Assembly: GCF_002160955.1 (NCBI RefSeq)
Contig: NZ_NFLN01000002.1
Span: 248,001-312,000 of the forward strand
Length of the DNA: 64,000 nt
Source of the DNA: Gemmiger sp. An120
GTDB lineage: Bacteria > Bacillota > Clostridia > Oscillospirales > Ruminococcaceae
Reading direction: 5' to 3'
Made by a program: the position numbers and the translations under genes. The notes below the pieces were generated by a model. It was not told where the DNA came from and ran no database searches. It saw only the letters and a list, made by a program, of their open reading frames with translations. Numbering within the stretch: the stretch's first letter is position 1; the number at the start of each line of letters is the position of its first letter. Positions 26,032-33,616 of this stretch are shown piece after piece.

Positions 26032-27082
26032 ATATTGGGGCAGCGTTCTGTTTCTGATAGTTTTGATCGCCGCCACCACCTTTGTGTTGCTCAAATCCAA
26101 CGATATGCGGGCGGTGCTGGCGGCTATTGCCGCGGTGAAGCTGACATGGCTGGCACCTGGTATTCTGGCCGCGCTGCTGTTTGTCGCGGGCGAGGGCATG
26201 ATTATCTGGTATCTGCTGCGCGCACTGAATATCCCGGTACACCCGCCCCAGTGCATCCGTTGGTCATTTGTCGGGTTCTTCTTTTCGGCCATCACCCCTT
26301 CTGCTACCGGCGGCCAGCCGGCGCAGATATACTATATGAAGCGGGAAGGCGTCCGCATTGCCGACAGCACACCGGTTCTTATGGTAGTGGCCGTACTCTA
26401 CAAATTTGTGCTGGTTGTGCTGGGCCTTGCCCTGATTGCCGCCGCCGGAAATATCCTGCGCGGCGCATTCGGCGGCCTGCTCTGGCTATATTACCTGGGG
26501 CTCGGACTGAACATATTGCTGGTGGGCTTTCTGGTGTTTGTTATGGTAAGCCCCGGCTGCTCGCGCCGGATTGTGAGCGGACTGGAACATCTTCTGGAAA
26601 AGCTACACCTGCTCAAGCCCTCTCCCGCCCGTCATGAAAAGCTGATGGGCACCGTGGCGGAATACCAAAATGTAGTGCGGTATTTTCGCGGCCATCCCGG
26701 CTGTATTTTGACCGCCGTGGGGATGACATTTCTGCAGCGCGGCACCTTGTTTATTCTGACCTGGTTCATTTATTGCGGCCTCGGTCTGCGTGGGTCAGAC
26801 CTGCTGACCGTACTGGTTCTGCAGGCTTCGGTCTACATCGCGGTGGACATGCTGCCGCTTCCCGGTTCGGTGGGAGCGAATGAGCTTGTGTATTCCACTG
26901 TATTTGCCGCTGTCTTTCCCGGGCAATATCTGGCTGCCTCGCTGTGTATCAACCGGGGTGTCAGCTTTTATTTGGTTTTGCTCGTCAGCGCCGTGGCGCT
27001 GGGCATCAGCCAGCTCATGCTGCGCCGGGCTGCCCCGCTGGCTGCGAAACTGTCCGAAAAAAAGCATCAAAAGCATGCATGA
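26021..27082 (+). CDS. Lysylphosphatidylglycerol synthase TM-region/UPF0104 membrane protein
   Basis: A 353-residue membrane protein of the AglD/MprF N-terminal type, with about seven to eight hydrophobic segments. The segment FVGFFFSAITPSATGGQPAQIYYMKREG (a family hallmark, about 84-111) and the later LPLPGSVGANE (about 282-292) are conserved in lipid flippases of this group. It lacks the soluble aminoacyl-transferase domain of MprF. ATG at 26021 with AGAGG 7-8 bp upstream is preferred over ATG 26003. It ends the three-gene operon and is followed by a strong terminator. Confidence 0.85.
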   Translation: MKRKYWGSVLFLIVLIAATTFVLLKSNDMRAVLAAIAAVKLTWLAPGILAALLFVAGEGMIIWYLLRALNIPVHPPQCIRWSFVGFFFSAITPSATGGQPAQIYYMKREGVRIADSTPVLMVVAVLYKFVLVVLGLALIAAAGNILRGAFGGLLWLYYLGLGLNILLVGFLVFVMVSPGCSRRIVSGLEHLLEKLHLLKPSPARHEKLMGTVAEYQNVVRYFRGHPGCILTAVGMTFLQRGTLFILTWFIYCGLGLRGSDLLTVLVLQASVYIAVDMLPLPGSVGANELVYSTVFAAVFPGQYLAASLCINRGVSFYLVLLVSAVALGISQLMLRRAAPLAAKLSEKKHQKHA

Positions 27083-27097
27083 CAAAATTTGTAAAAA

Positions 27098-27132
27098 GCA
27101 AAGAGCCTGCCGTTTCCCGGCAGGCTCTTTGC
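27098..27132. terminator. Bidirectional terminator
   Basis: A 15-bp perfect stem (27098-27112 with 27118-27132, GCAAAGAGCCTGCCG and its complement) with a 5-nt loop, between the convergent membrane protein gene and deoC. Confidence 0.9.
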
Positions 27133-27152
27133 TTTACAGGCAGTTTTGAAAA

Positions 27153-27818
27153 TCAATACGCTTCGCCGCCCTGTGCGCCTTCCATGATCTGCACACCGTT
27201 GCTGGTACCCAGGCGGGCGCAGCCCATATCCACGTACATCTGGGCATCCTTGGTAGTGCGGATACCACCGGAGGCTTTCATCTTGGCGGGCTTCTTCAGA
27301 TACTTCTTGAACAGCTCAATGTCATGGGGCTCAGCGCCGCGGGAGCCATAACCGGTGCTGGTCTTGATAAAGTCCGCACCGGTATCCTCTACAATACGGC
27401 ACATGGCAGCAATCTGTTCTTCATTCAGATAGCAGGTCTCAATAATCACCTTGAGCAGCGCGCCGCGGCTGTGGCAGGCCTCCACAAGAGCCGCTACTTC
27501 CGCCTGTACATAGGCTTCGTCGCCGTCCAGAAGGCGTCCCACATTGATGACCATGTCGATCTCATCCGCGCCGTCGGCAAGTGCGCCTTCCGCTTCGGCC
27601 ACCTTGATGGCGGTGGTGTGGGTACCGAACGGGAACCCGATCACACTACAGGTCTTGACGCCGCTGCCGGCCAGCGCTTCATGGACAAGCGCCACGTTGC
27701 AGGGGTTTACGCAGACAGAAGCGAACTGATACTGCCGGGCCTCACTGCATACACGCAGGATGTCTTCTTTCTTGGCAAAGGGTTTCAAGTAGGTGTGGTC
27801 GATATACTGATTCAGCAT
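27153..27818 (-). CDS. deoC: Deoxyribose-phosphate aldolase
   Basis: A 221-residue class I aldolase that cleaves 2-deoxyribose-5-phosphate to glyceraldehyde-3-phosphate and acetaldehyde. The Schiff-base Lys152 is in FIKTSTGYG, the proton-relay Lys181 in KMKASGGIRT, and the Asp of EIDMVINVG is at 86-88. The length is normal for the short bacterial form. The ATG at 27818 (MLNQYIDHTYLKP) has AAGGAG 8 bp upstream. It is monocistronic and 10 kb away from the other nucleoside catabolism genes of this window. A weak promoter (TTGACC 27886-27881, TACGCT 27863-27858) precedes it. Confidence 0.96.
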   Translation of the reverse strand: MLNQYIDHTYLKPFAKKEDILRVCSEARQYQFASVCVNPCNVALVHEALAGSGVKTCSVIGFPFGTHTTAIKVAEAEGALADGADEIDMVINVGRLLDGDEAYVQAEVAALVEACHSRGALLKVIIETCYLNEEQIAAMCRIVEDTGADFIKTSTGYGSRGAEPHDIELFKKYLKKPAKMKASGGIRTTKDAQMYVDMGCARLGTSNGVQIMEGAQGGEAY

Positions 27819-27904
27819 AACAGATTCTCCTTGTTTACAGTTCATGGTCGTATATATAGCGTACCGCCCCGGCGGCATTCGGTCAAGCGTTTTTGCGGAT
27901 TTTG

Positions 27905-27933
27905 TTGGCGAATTGTCGGATTTCTGCTACAAT
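27905..27933 (+). promoter_or_regulatory. Promoter of the 128-residue hypothetical gene
   Basis: TTGGCG (27905-27910), a 17-bp spacer and TACAAT (27928-27933) with an extended -10 TG. The start codon follows 38 bp later. Confidence 0.65.
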
Positions 27934-27970
27934 ATACCCAAATGAACTGTACAAAACAGGGGGGCGAAGT

Positions 27971-28357
27971 ATGAGCAGCTTGAGCCGGTTTATTCCGGAA
28001 GGATTTTGTGCACGGCGCTATGAAAAGGAATACGTAAGCAAATATCGGGATCTTCTTACCATTTATACCGATGGCGCAGCGGTATTTTCCCGTTACTGTT
28101 ACGGGGAGGCTGCCTGTCTTGTAATGGAAGTTCGGGGCCGTGATGCCGGTGAAGAAGGTCTGATCTGGGAAGCAGTTCCAAGCTGGGCCGCCAAGGATCC
28201 GCCCCTTCCCTGCCATCTTACCAAAGAGGAAAACGGAGTTCTTTGGTTTGATGGGAGCCGCCTGAAATGGGAGTTTCTGGAGGATCTGAAAACCGACAAG
28301 GAGCACGGCTATTCCCGCACACGGCTGTTATTGAAAAAGCTGTTTGCGAAACGCTAG
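27971..28357 (+). CDS. Hypothetical protein, 128 residues
   Basis: I do not recognise the family. It is a soluble, basic-ended protein with no signal peptide or membrane segment. Visible features are an N-terminal FIPEGFCARRYEKEYVSKYRD, a central beta-rich stretch (TIYTDGAAVFSRYCYGEAACLVMEVRG) and a Lys/Arg-rich C-terminus (RTRLLLKKLFAKR). ATG at 27971 follows GGGGGCG. It has its own promoter and a clear terminator, and codon use is like its neighbours, so it is very probably a real gene. Confidence 0.75.
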   Translation: MSSLSRFIPEGFCARRYEKEYVSKYRDLLTIYTDGAAVFSRYCYGEAACLVMEVRGRDAGEEGLIWEAVPSWAAKDPPLPCHLTKEENGVLWFDGSRLKWEFLEDLKTDKEHGYSRTRLLLKKLFAKR

Positions 28358-28360
28358 GCA

Positions 28361-28388
28361 AAAAGGCAGCCTCTGCAGGCTGCCTTTT
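28361..28388. terminator. Bidirectional terminator
   Basis: A 12-bp perfect stem (28361-28372 with 28377-28388, AAAAGGCAGCCT and its complement) around CTGC, between the hypothetical gene and the convergent carboxypeptidase gene. Confidence 0.9.
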
Positions 28389-28391
28389 GAT

Positions 28392-29759
28392 TTATCCGCG
28401 ATAGAGATAGCGGCCAGCCGCGGCTGCTTTTCTGCGGCGGCGCCGTCGAATACTGCGCCGCAGACGCAAAATGGCAACGGCAGCAACAAGTGCAACGGCC
28501 AGCAGTACAGCGACAGCCAGCAAAACAATCTGCCCGGTACTATGGGTACCCGTGAAGTGCAGCCACCAATTGCGGGAAAGCGTATCGCGCACCTCCAGTG
28601 GTACGGTGCCAACCAGATCGCCGTTTATGTATAAGGCCGCTTCGCCCACTGTCTGGCCGGCTTCCAGCGGAGTTTCCAGCTGTTCCGGCAGGGTAAGTTT
28701 CCATTCTGTCGGCTGCTCCTTATCCAACAAGGCGGTGACGGTTTGGGCGGGCCAAACCGCAACCATATCCGCCTCACTGTTCCAAAGTACCGGAACCTCA
28801 GCCAGAGGCCCGGTCTCTTCCGGTGCCTGGCCGGTCGCAAAACGTTCCAGCGCCCAATCCAGAATTGCCACCGTGTCCCGGGTTGCGCAGGTGACGCCAT
28901 CGTCCAGCTCCCGGCGCGCACCCATTACCACAAGAATCCAGCTGTCCTCCCCTTGGCGGGAAAGGCTGGCAAAACAGCGGCCTGCCTGGTTGGTAAAGCC
29001 GCTTTTCCCCGCCACAATATAGCTGCGGTACACGGTGCTGTCCTCTACCAGCATGCTGTTGGTATTCCGTACCCGGTATGCCATACCGGCCGGCGTTTCT
29101 TCATCGGTGTAGGTCTTGGGCTCGGTGTGCATATTGGAAAGGGGCATCCACCATTCAGCTGTTCCCATCACATCCAAAAGCGTCTGGTTCCGGGATACCG
29201 CCTGTAGGATCAGCGCCATGTCCCGGGCGGTGGACCAGTTTCCGTCCTCTATATCCGCCAGCCCATGTGCACAGGAAAATTGGGTATCTTCACATCCCAA
29301 CGCTGCCGCATATTCGGTCATCTGTACAGCAAATGCATCCAAATCGCCGCCGCTGAGGTAATCGCCGATCACCGAAGCCGCGTCATTGCCGCTGGGCAGC
29401 ATCATACCGTACAGCAAATTGCGCAGGGTAATCTGTTCCCCGATCTTCAGGTCGGCATCAGAGCCGTTTTCCGATTGAATAAAATCAAATTCTGCCTGCA
29501 GATGCTCCGGAATGGTTACCACCGTATCCAGGTCTTCGCCGCTCTCCAGCAGCAGAAGCGCGGTGACCATCTTTGTCAGACTGGCAGGACTGCGCCGCTG
29601 TGACCCATTTACATCCAGCACAACGGTGCCCGTGTTTACATGGAAAAGGTACACCGCCTGGGAGTCCACCGAAAACGGAAGTTCCCAGACAGCATATCCC
29701 GCCGGTACCAAACACAGCGCCAGAACAATTGCAGCCAAACAAGCCAAAACTCGCTTCAT
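28392..29759 (-). CDS. D-alanyl-D-alanine carboxypeptidase (DacA type)
   Basis: A 455-residue low-molecular-weight penicillin-binding protein that removes the terminal D-Ala from peptidoglycan stem peptides. A signal peptide covers residues 1-22. Motifs of the peptidase S11 family: S60-LTK (SxxK), SGN at 123-125 and KSG at 252-254. After the C-terminal beta domain comes a transmembrane helix (about 418-440) and an Arg-rich tail RRSIRRRRRRK, so it is held in the membrane by its C-terminus. ATG at 29759 has GGGAGAG upstream; upstream in-frame ATGs lack ribosome sites. It is monocistronic. Confidence 0.93.
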   Translation of the reverse strand: MKRVLACLAAIVLALCLVPAGYAVWELPFSVDSQAVYLFHVNTGTVVLDVNGSQRRSPASLTKMVTALLLLESGEDLDTVVTIPEHLQAEFDFIQSENGSDADLKIGEQITLRNLLYGMMLPSGNDAASVIGDYLSGGDLDAFAVQMTEYAAALGCEDTQFSCAHGLADIEDGNWSTARDMALILQAVSRNQTLLDVMGTAEWWMPLSNMHTEPKTYTDEETPAGMAYRVRNTNSMLVEDSTVYRSYIVAGKSGFTNQAGRCFASLSRQGEDSWILVVMGARRELDDGVTCATRDTVAILDWALERFATGQAPEETGPLAEVPVLWNSEADMVAVWPAQTVTALLDKEQPTEWKLTLPEQLETPLEAGQTVGEAALYINGDLVGTVPLEVRDTLSRNWWLHFTGTHSTGQIVLLAVAVLLAVALVAAVAILRLRRSIRRRRRRKAAAAGRYLYRG

Positions 29760-29896
29760 GATACTCTCCCTGCCAGATAGTTGCCAGCCATGCAGGCCGG
29801 CCGTGTTTTCAGTATACCAGATGAAAGCGTGCAAAACCAGCGGATATTTGCCCCCTGCCGCCGGATTCTTTTTCCAGAGCAGGCCTTCGACAGGCT

Positions 29897-29925
29897 TTGA
29901 CATTGCCCCCATTTGGTGATACAAT
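29897..29925 (+). promoter_or_regulatory. Strong sigma-A promoter of the SCP2-alcohol dehydrogenase-aldehyde dehydrogenase operon
   Basis: TTGACA (29897-29902), exactly 17 bp, then TACAAT (29920-29925). Transcription should start near 29932, immediately before a palindrome at 29939-29955. Confidence 0.88.
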
Positions 29926-29938
29926 AGTGTGCATTCTA

Positions 29939-29955
29939 TTTAATTTGAAATTAAA
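29939..29955. promoter_or_regulatory. Candidate operator palindrome
   Basis: A perfect 8-bp inverted repeat TTTAATTT-G-AAATTAAA placed just after the predicted transcription start and 24 bp before the first start codon of the operon. Position is right for a repressor site. The protein is not known; no regulator is adjacent except the GntR gene 3 kb downstream. Confidence 0.5.
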
Positions 29956-29978
29956 ACCATTTTCAGAGGAGGTGCGTC

Positions 29979-30485
29979 ATGCCGATGAAGAAAGAGCGTT
30001 TGTACCGTGCAAAACTGCGTTTTCAGCGCGCGGTTTGTTCGCTGGTGCTGACCTGCCTGTCCCGGGCTTTGCGGGGGCTGGAACGGTGTGACAGCCGTGT
30101 GCGCGGTGAGATGGCACAATGGCCGGAAGGGTTTTGTATCAGTATGGAGTTGCCGGGAGGCCCTGCCCTGCGGCTTCGCCACACCAAAAGCAAAGGGCTT
30201 GTTCCGGCTGGCGGCCCGGTACATCCGGACGTGGCAATTCGCTTTAAGAGTGTACAGGATGCGTTTTACCTGTGCACCGGACGCTTGGGTGTTGCGGGGG
30301 CTTACGCACAGCATCGCTTTGTTTTACGCGGGAATGTAAGCAGTGTTATGGGATTTGTGCGTTGTGTGGATATTGCGGAGGGCTATCTGTTTCCTCGCTT
30401 CTGGGCGCGCCGTATTTTAAAAGAGGTTCCCTTCCATGAAGTCCCGGCTGTCCGGGTATATCTGGCCGTTCTGCTGGGCAAATAA
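29979..30485 (+). CDS. SCP2 sterol-carrier-like domain protein
   Basis: A 168-residue protein. Residues about 50-140 resemble the SCP2-like fold: MELPGGPALRLRH, HPDVAIRFKSVQDAFYLCTGRLG and AYAQHRFVLRGNVSSVMGFVRCV. In Clostridia such proteins occur next to iron alcohol dehydrogenases, as here. They are thought to bind hydrophobic ligands, but no function is proven. ATG has GAGGAGG about 7 bp upstream. The dehydrogenase gene starts 19 bp after its stop. Confidence 0.7.
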   Translation: MPMKKERLYRAKLRFQRAVCSLVLTCLSRALRGLERCDSRVRGEMAQWPEGFCISMELPGGPALRLRHTKSKGLVPAGGPVHPDVAIRFKSVQDAFYLCTGRLGVAGAYAQHRFVLRGNVSSVMGFVRCVDIAEGYLFPRFWARRILKEVPFHEVPAVRVYLAVLLGK

Positions 30486-30504
30486 AGAAAGGAGCGGAAG
30501 GAAA

Positions 30505-31689
30505 ATGCCGGAATATTTTGAATTCAAGCTGCCCGCCAAAATTCTGAGCGGTGCTGGCGCTTTGGAGCACATTGCACATGAACTGGAAGGCTTGGGCGCC
30601 CATGCGCCTATGCTGATGAGCGATGCAGGCCTTGTGCGCTTCGGCGTTGCCGGGCAGGTCAAGGCAGCTATGGAGGGCAGCGGCTGCCACCCCGCTGCCG
30701 AATTCTACGATGTGCCCGCTGACTCCTCTATTCAGGTAGTGAACCAGGCAGCAGATCTGTTCCGCCGCAGCGGATGCGACAGTCTGGTGGCCGTGGGTGG
30801 AGGAAGCGTGCTGGATACGGCCAAAGGGGTAGGCATGGTCCTGGCTCAGGGAACCGAGGATCTGCGGCAGAACATGGGCTGCGAAGCGCTGCCCCGCGGG
30901 CAGCATATCCCCTATGTGGCAATACCGACCACTGCCGGCACCGGCAGTGAAGCCACGTTGGTAGCTGTAATTGCCGACCCGGACCGGCAGGTAAAGATGG
31001 AGTTCATCAGCTACCATCTGTTGCCGGATGTAGCGGTGCTTGACCCGCGGATGACCCGAACTCTGCCTCCGCGGGTAACGGCCGCAACCGGGATGGATAC
31101 TCTCTGTCATGCGGTAGAGGCGGCCAGCTGCCTGCAGCGCAATCCCATCAGCGATGCCTTTGCTGAAAAGGCCATTGGGCTGGTTATGGCGCACCTGACC
31201 GACGCCGTGGACGATGGAGACAATCTGGCAGCCCGTCAGGGCATGGCCAATGCCAGCCTGCTGGCGGGGGCGGCGTTCTCTAACAGCATGGTAGGTCTTG
31301 TTCATGCCATTGGGCACGCGCTGGGCGGTGTATGCCGGGTACCGCACGGAGAAGCGATGAATATTCTGCTTCCGGCGGTTATGCGGTACAATCTTCCCAA
31401 ATGCGCCGAGCGATATGGTGAGCTGCTGCTGCCGCTGGCCGGTCCTGAAATCTATGCGGCAACCCCCGCGCCGGAGCGGCCTATGGCCGCTATTCAGGCC
31501 ATTGAAGGTTTGCGCGGCCGTCTGGCTCAGACCTGCAAGCTTCCGGCCCGGCTGCGGGATACCGGCAAAGTACAGGAAAGCGATTTTGATGCCGTGATTG
31601 CCCGCGCCCTGAACGATGGCGCTATCATCGTAAATCCCCGTGAAGCCGGCGCCAATGATATCCGCGCGCTGCTGCAGGAGGTATGGTAA
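30505..31689 (+). CDS. Iron-containing alcohol dehydrogenase
   Basis: A 394-residue group III dehydrogenase that interconverts an alcohol and an aldehyde with NAD(P). The dinucleotide motif is GGGSVLDTAKGVGM (about 97-110). Metal ligands are in DTLCHAVEAA (about 198-207) and in GLVHAIGHALGGVCRVPHGEA (about 268-288), with the expected Asp and three His. Length is typical. ATG at 30505 has GGAAGG upstream. Its TAA shares one base with the next ATG, so it is coupled to the aldehyde dehydrogenase. The natural alcohol is unknown. Confidence 0.93.
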   Translation: MPEYFEFKLPAKILSGAGALEHIAHELEGLGAHAPMLMSDAGLVRFGVAGQVKAAMEGSGCHPAAEFYDVPADSSIQVVNQAADLFRRSGCDSLVAVGGGSVLDTAKGVGMVLAQGTEDLRQNMGCEALPRGQHIPYVAIPTTAGTGSEATLVAVIADPDRQVKMEFISYHLLPDVAVLDPRMTRTLPPRVTAATGMDTLCHAVEAASCLQRNPISDAFAEKAIGLVMAHLTDAVDDGDNLAARQGMANASLLAGAAFSNSMVGLVHAIGHALGGVCRVPHGEAMNILLPAVMRYNLPKCAERYGELLLPLAGPEIYAATPAPERPMAAIQAIEGLRGRLAQTCKLPARLRDTGKVQESDFDAVIARALNDGAIIVNPREAGANDIRALLQEVW

Positions 31690-33071
31690 TGAGTATTGAG
31701 ACTATTGTGCAGGCACAAAGAGAATATTTTGCCACCGGCGCCACATTGCCGGTCACCCTTCGCAAGGAGGCGCTGATTCGCCTGCAGGCAGAAATCCGCC
31801 GCCGCGAGGATATTCTATGCGAAGCTATGCGCCAGGATCTGAACAAAAGCCATTACGAAAGCTATATGTGCGAGATCGGTCTGGTATTGGATGAACTGGG
31901 CCACACGATCCGTAAAATGGAAAAGTGGGCACGTCCCAAACGGGCGGCCACTCCCCTGGCGCAGTTCTCTGCCCGCAGCTATATGATGAAAGAACCCTAC
32001 GGCCTTACTCTGGTCATGGCGCCCTGGAATTACCCCTTCCTGCTGAGCATGGATCCGGTCATTGGCGCAATAGCAGCGGGCAACTGCGTAGTTCTGAAGC
32101 CCAGCGCTTACGCCCCGGCCACCAGCCGCGCCATGGCGGAACTAATTGCCGCTGTCTTTGATCCCCGTTGGGTGGCGGTCGTAGAGGGCGGCCGGAAAGA
32201 GAACTCCGCGCTGTTGGATCAGAAATTTGACTATATCTTCTTTACCGGTGGCGTTACGGTTGGCAAACTGGTAATGGAAAAGGCCAGCCAGCACCTGACC
32301 CCGGTCACGCTGGAGTTGGGCGGCAAAAGCCCGGTCATTGTGGACGAGACAGCGGATATTCCCCTTACCGCCCGGCGGCTGGCTTTCGGCAAGGTGCTGA
32401 ACGCAGGTCAGACCTGTGTGGCACCGGATTATCTGTTGGTGCAGCGCAGTGTAAAAGACAAGCTGGTAGAAGAACTGAAAAAGCAGTTTGTAAAGATGCT
32501 GGGGGAAGACCCTCTGCATAACCCGGATTTCGTCCGCATCATCAACCGCAAGCATTTTGAGCGTCTGCAAGGCCTGCTGGCAGATGAAACACTGCTGTAC
32601 GGCGGACAGACCCGGGCGGACGAAGTATCCGGCTGGGTTGCCCCTACGCTGGTGGACGCTTGTGATCCGGAACACTGCAAACCCATGCAGGAAGAGATCT
32701 TTGGGCCGATTCTGCCGGTAATCCCCTACGATACGCTGGAGGAAGCCATTGCGTTTGTCAATGCCCGGCCTAAACCCCTGGCCCTCTATCTGTTTACCAA
32801 AAGCAAGCATTCCCGTGAACAGGTGCTGCGTCGCTGCAGTTATGGCGGCGGCTGCGTGAACGATACCATCATTCATCTGGCCACCCACGAAATGCCTTTT
32901 GGCGGTGTGGGCAACAGCGGTATGGGCGGCTACCATGGCAAATTCAGCTTTGACACCTTCAGCCACACCAAGAGCATTGTGGACAAGGCCTGCTGGATCG
33001 ACCTGCCCCTGCGGTATTTCCCTTATACCAGCAAGTTGTATGACAAAATGGTCCACCTTTTCCTGCGGTAA
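31689..33071 (+). CDS. Aldehyde dehydrogenase (class 3 type)
   Basis: A 460-residue NAD(P)-dependent aldehyde dehydrogenase of the fatty-aldehyde/YwdH group. It has the substrate-channel motif MAPWNYPFLLSMDP (about 107-120), the glutamate motif LELGGKSPVIV (about 211-221) and the catalytic Cys in NAGQTCVAPDY (about 240-250). No signal peptide, and the C-terminus is short. ATG 31689 is chosen over ATG 31683 because AGGAGG (31676-31681) is 7 bp before it. With the dehydrogenase before it, it would convert alcohol to acid through an aldehyde, or the reverse half. Confidence 0.92.
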   Translation: MSIETIVQAQREYFATGATLPVTLRKEALIRLQAEIRRREDILCEAMRQDLNKSHYESYMCEIGLVLDELGHTIRKMEKWARPKRAATPLAQFSARSYMMKEPYGLTLVMAPWNYPFLLSMDPVIGAIAAGNCVVLKPSAYAPATSRAMAELIAAVFDPRWVAVVEGGRKENSALLDQKFDYIFFTGGVTVGKLVMEKASQHLTPVTLELGGKSPVIVDETADIPLTARRLAFGKVLNAGQTCVAPDYLLVQRSVKDKLVEELKKQFVKMLGEDPLHNPDFVRIINRKHFERLQGLLADETLLYGGQTRADEVSGWVAPTLVDACDPEHCKPMQEEIFGPILPVIPYDTLEEAIAFVNARPKPLALYLFTKSKHSREQVLRRCSYGGGCVNDTIIHLATHEMPFGGVGNSGMGGYHGKFSFDTFSHTKSIVDKACWIDLPLRYFPYTSKLYDKMVHLFLR

Positions 33072-33094
33072 ACGACAATTTGTCTGCTAGGCTG

Positions 33095-33141
33095 AGCCCG
33101 ACGGTACATTTCGCTTATGAAATGGCCGTCGGGCTTTTCTT
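33095..33141 (+). terminator. Terminator of the dehydrogenase operon
   Basis: A 10-bp stem (33095-33104 with 33126-33135, AGCCCGACGG and its complement), extended by an inner CATTTC/GAAATG pairing, followed by TTTTCTTTTT. Confidence 0.88.
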
Positions 33142-33155
33142 TTTCCGCAAACCTA

Positions 33156-33184
33156 TTGACAACTGTGTATACCGTGTATATACT
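33156..33184 (+). promoter_or_regulatory. Sigma-A promoter of the GntR-ABC operon
   Basis: TTGACA (33156-33161), 17-bp spacer and TATACT (33179-33184). The start codon of the regulator is 52 bp downstream. Confidence 0.88.
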
Positions 33185-33189
33185 GTATA
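33166..33189. promoter_or_regulatory. Candidate GntR/YtrA operator repeats
   Basis: Three copies of TGTATA start at 33166, 33175 and 33184, exactly 9 bp apart, covering the spacer and -10 region; the middle part also reads GTATATAC, a palindrome. The placement over the promoter of a GntR gene suggests autorepression. Confidence 0.6.
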
Positions 33190-33235
33190 TAGCAGATATG
33201 TACAGTCTGCAATTTATAGGAAAAGAGGGCGCCTG

Positions 33236-33610
33236 ATGGAGATCTACATCAGCAACACCGGCAGCCTGCCGATTTATGCCCAGATCACCGGCCAAATCAA
33301 GGAGAAAATTTTGAACGGAGAGCTGGCATCCGGCCAGGCGTTGCCCAGTATCCGGCTTCTGGCCAAAGAATTGCGCATCAGCGTAATTACCACCAAGCGG
33401 GCATACGAAGAACTGGAAGCGGAAGGATTTGTGTATACCGTGCCGGGAAAAGGCGTATTTGTGAATGCGCCCAACCCGGAACTGCACCGGGAGGAAACCC
33501 TTCGTCGGGTTGAGGAATTGCTTCAGCAAGCGCTGGATACCGCGCGGACGGGCGGCGTTTCTGTGGACGAGGTGCGGGCTACATTGGCTTTGTTGACAGA
33601 AGGAGAATGA
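33236..33610 (+). CDS. GntR-family transcriptional regulator (YtrA type)
   Basis: A 124-residue regulator with a GntR winged helix in residues about 8-75 (PIYAQITGQIKEKILNGEL, LPSIRLLAKELRISVITTKRAYEELEAEG) and only a short helical dimerisation tail, as in the YtrA subfamily. This subfamily usually controls the ABC exporter genes that follow it, as here (next gene 6 bp downstream), and often answers cell-wall-active compounds. The ATG at 33236 has AGAGGG upstream; the longer in-frame reading starts inside the promoter and is rejected. Confidence 0.92.
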   Translation: MEIYISNTGSLPIYAQITGQIKEKILNGELASGQALPSIRLLAKELRISVITTKRAYEELEAEGFVYTVPGKGVFVNAPNPELHREETLRRVEELLQQALDTARTGGVSVDEVRATLALLTEGE

Positions 33611-33616
33611 CGTAGT

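Noticed and set aside
33166-33189. CRISPR-like repeat
   Set aside because: Three 6-bp copies at 9-bp spacing have no unique spacers and lie on a promoter; they look like operator repeats.
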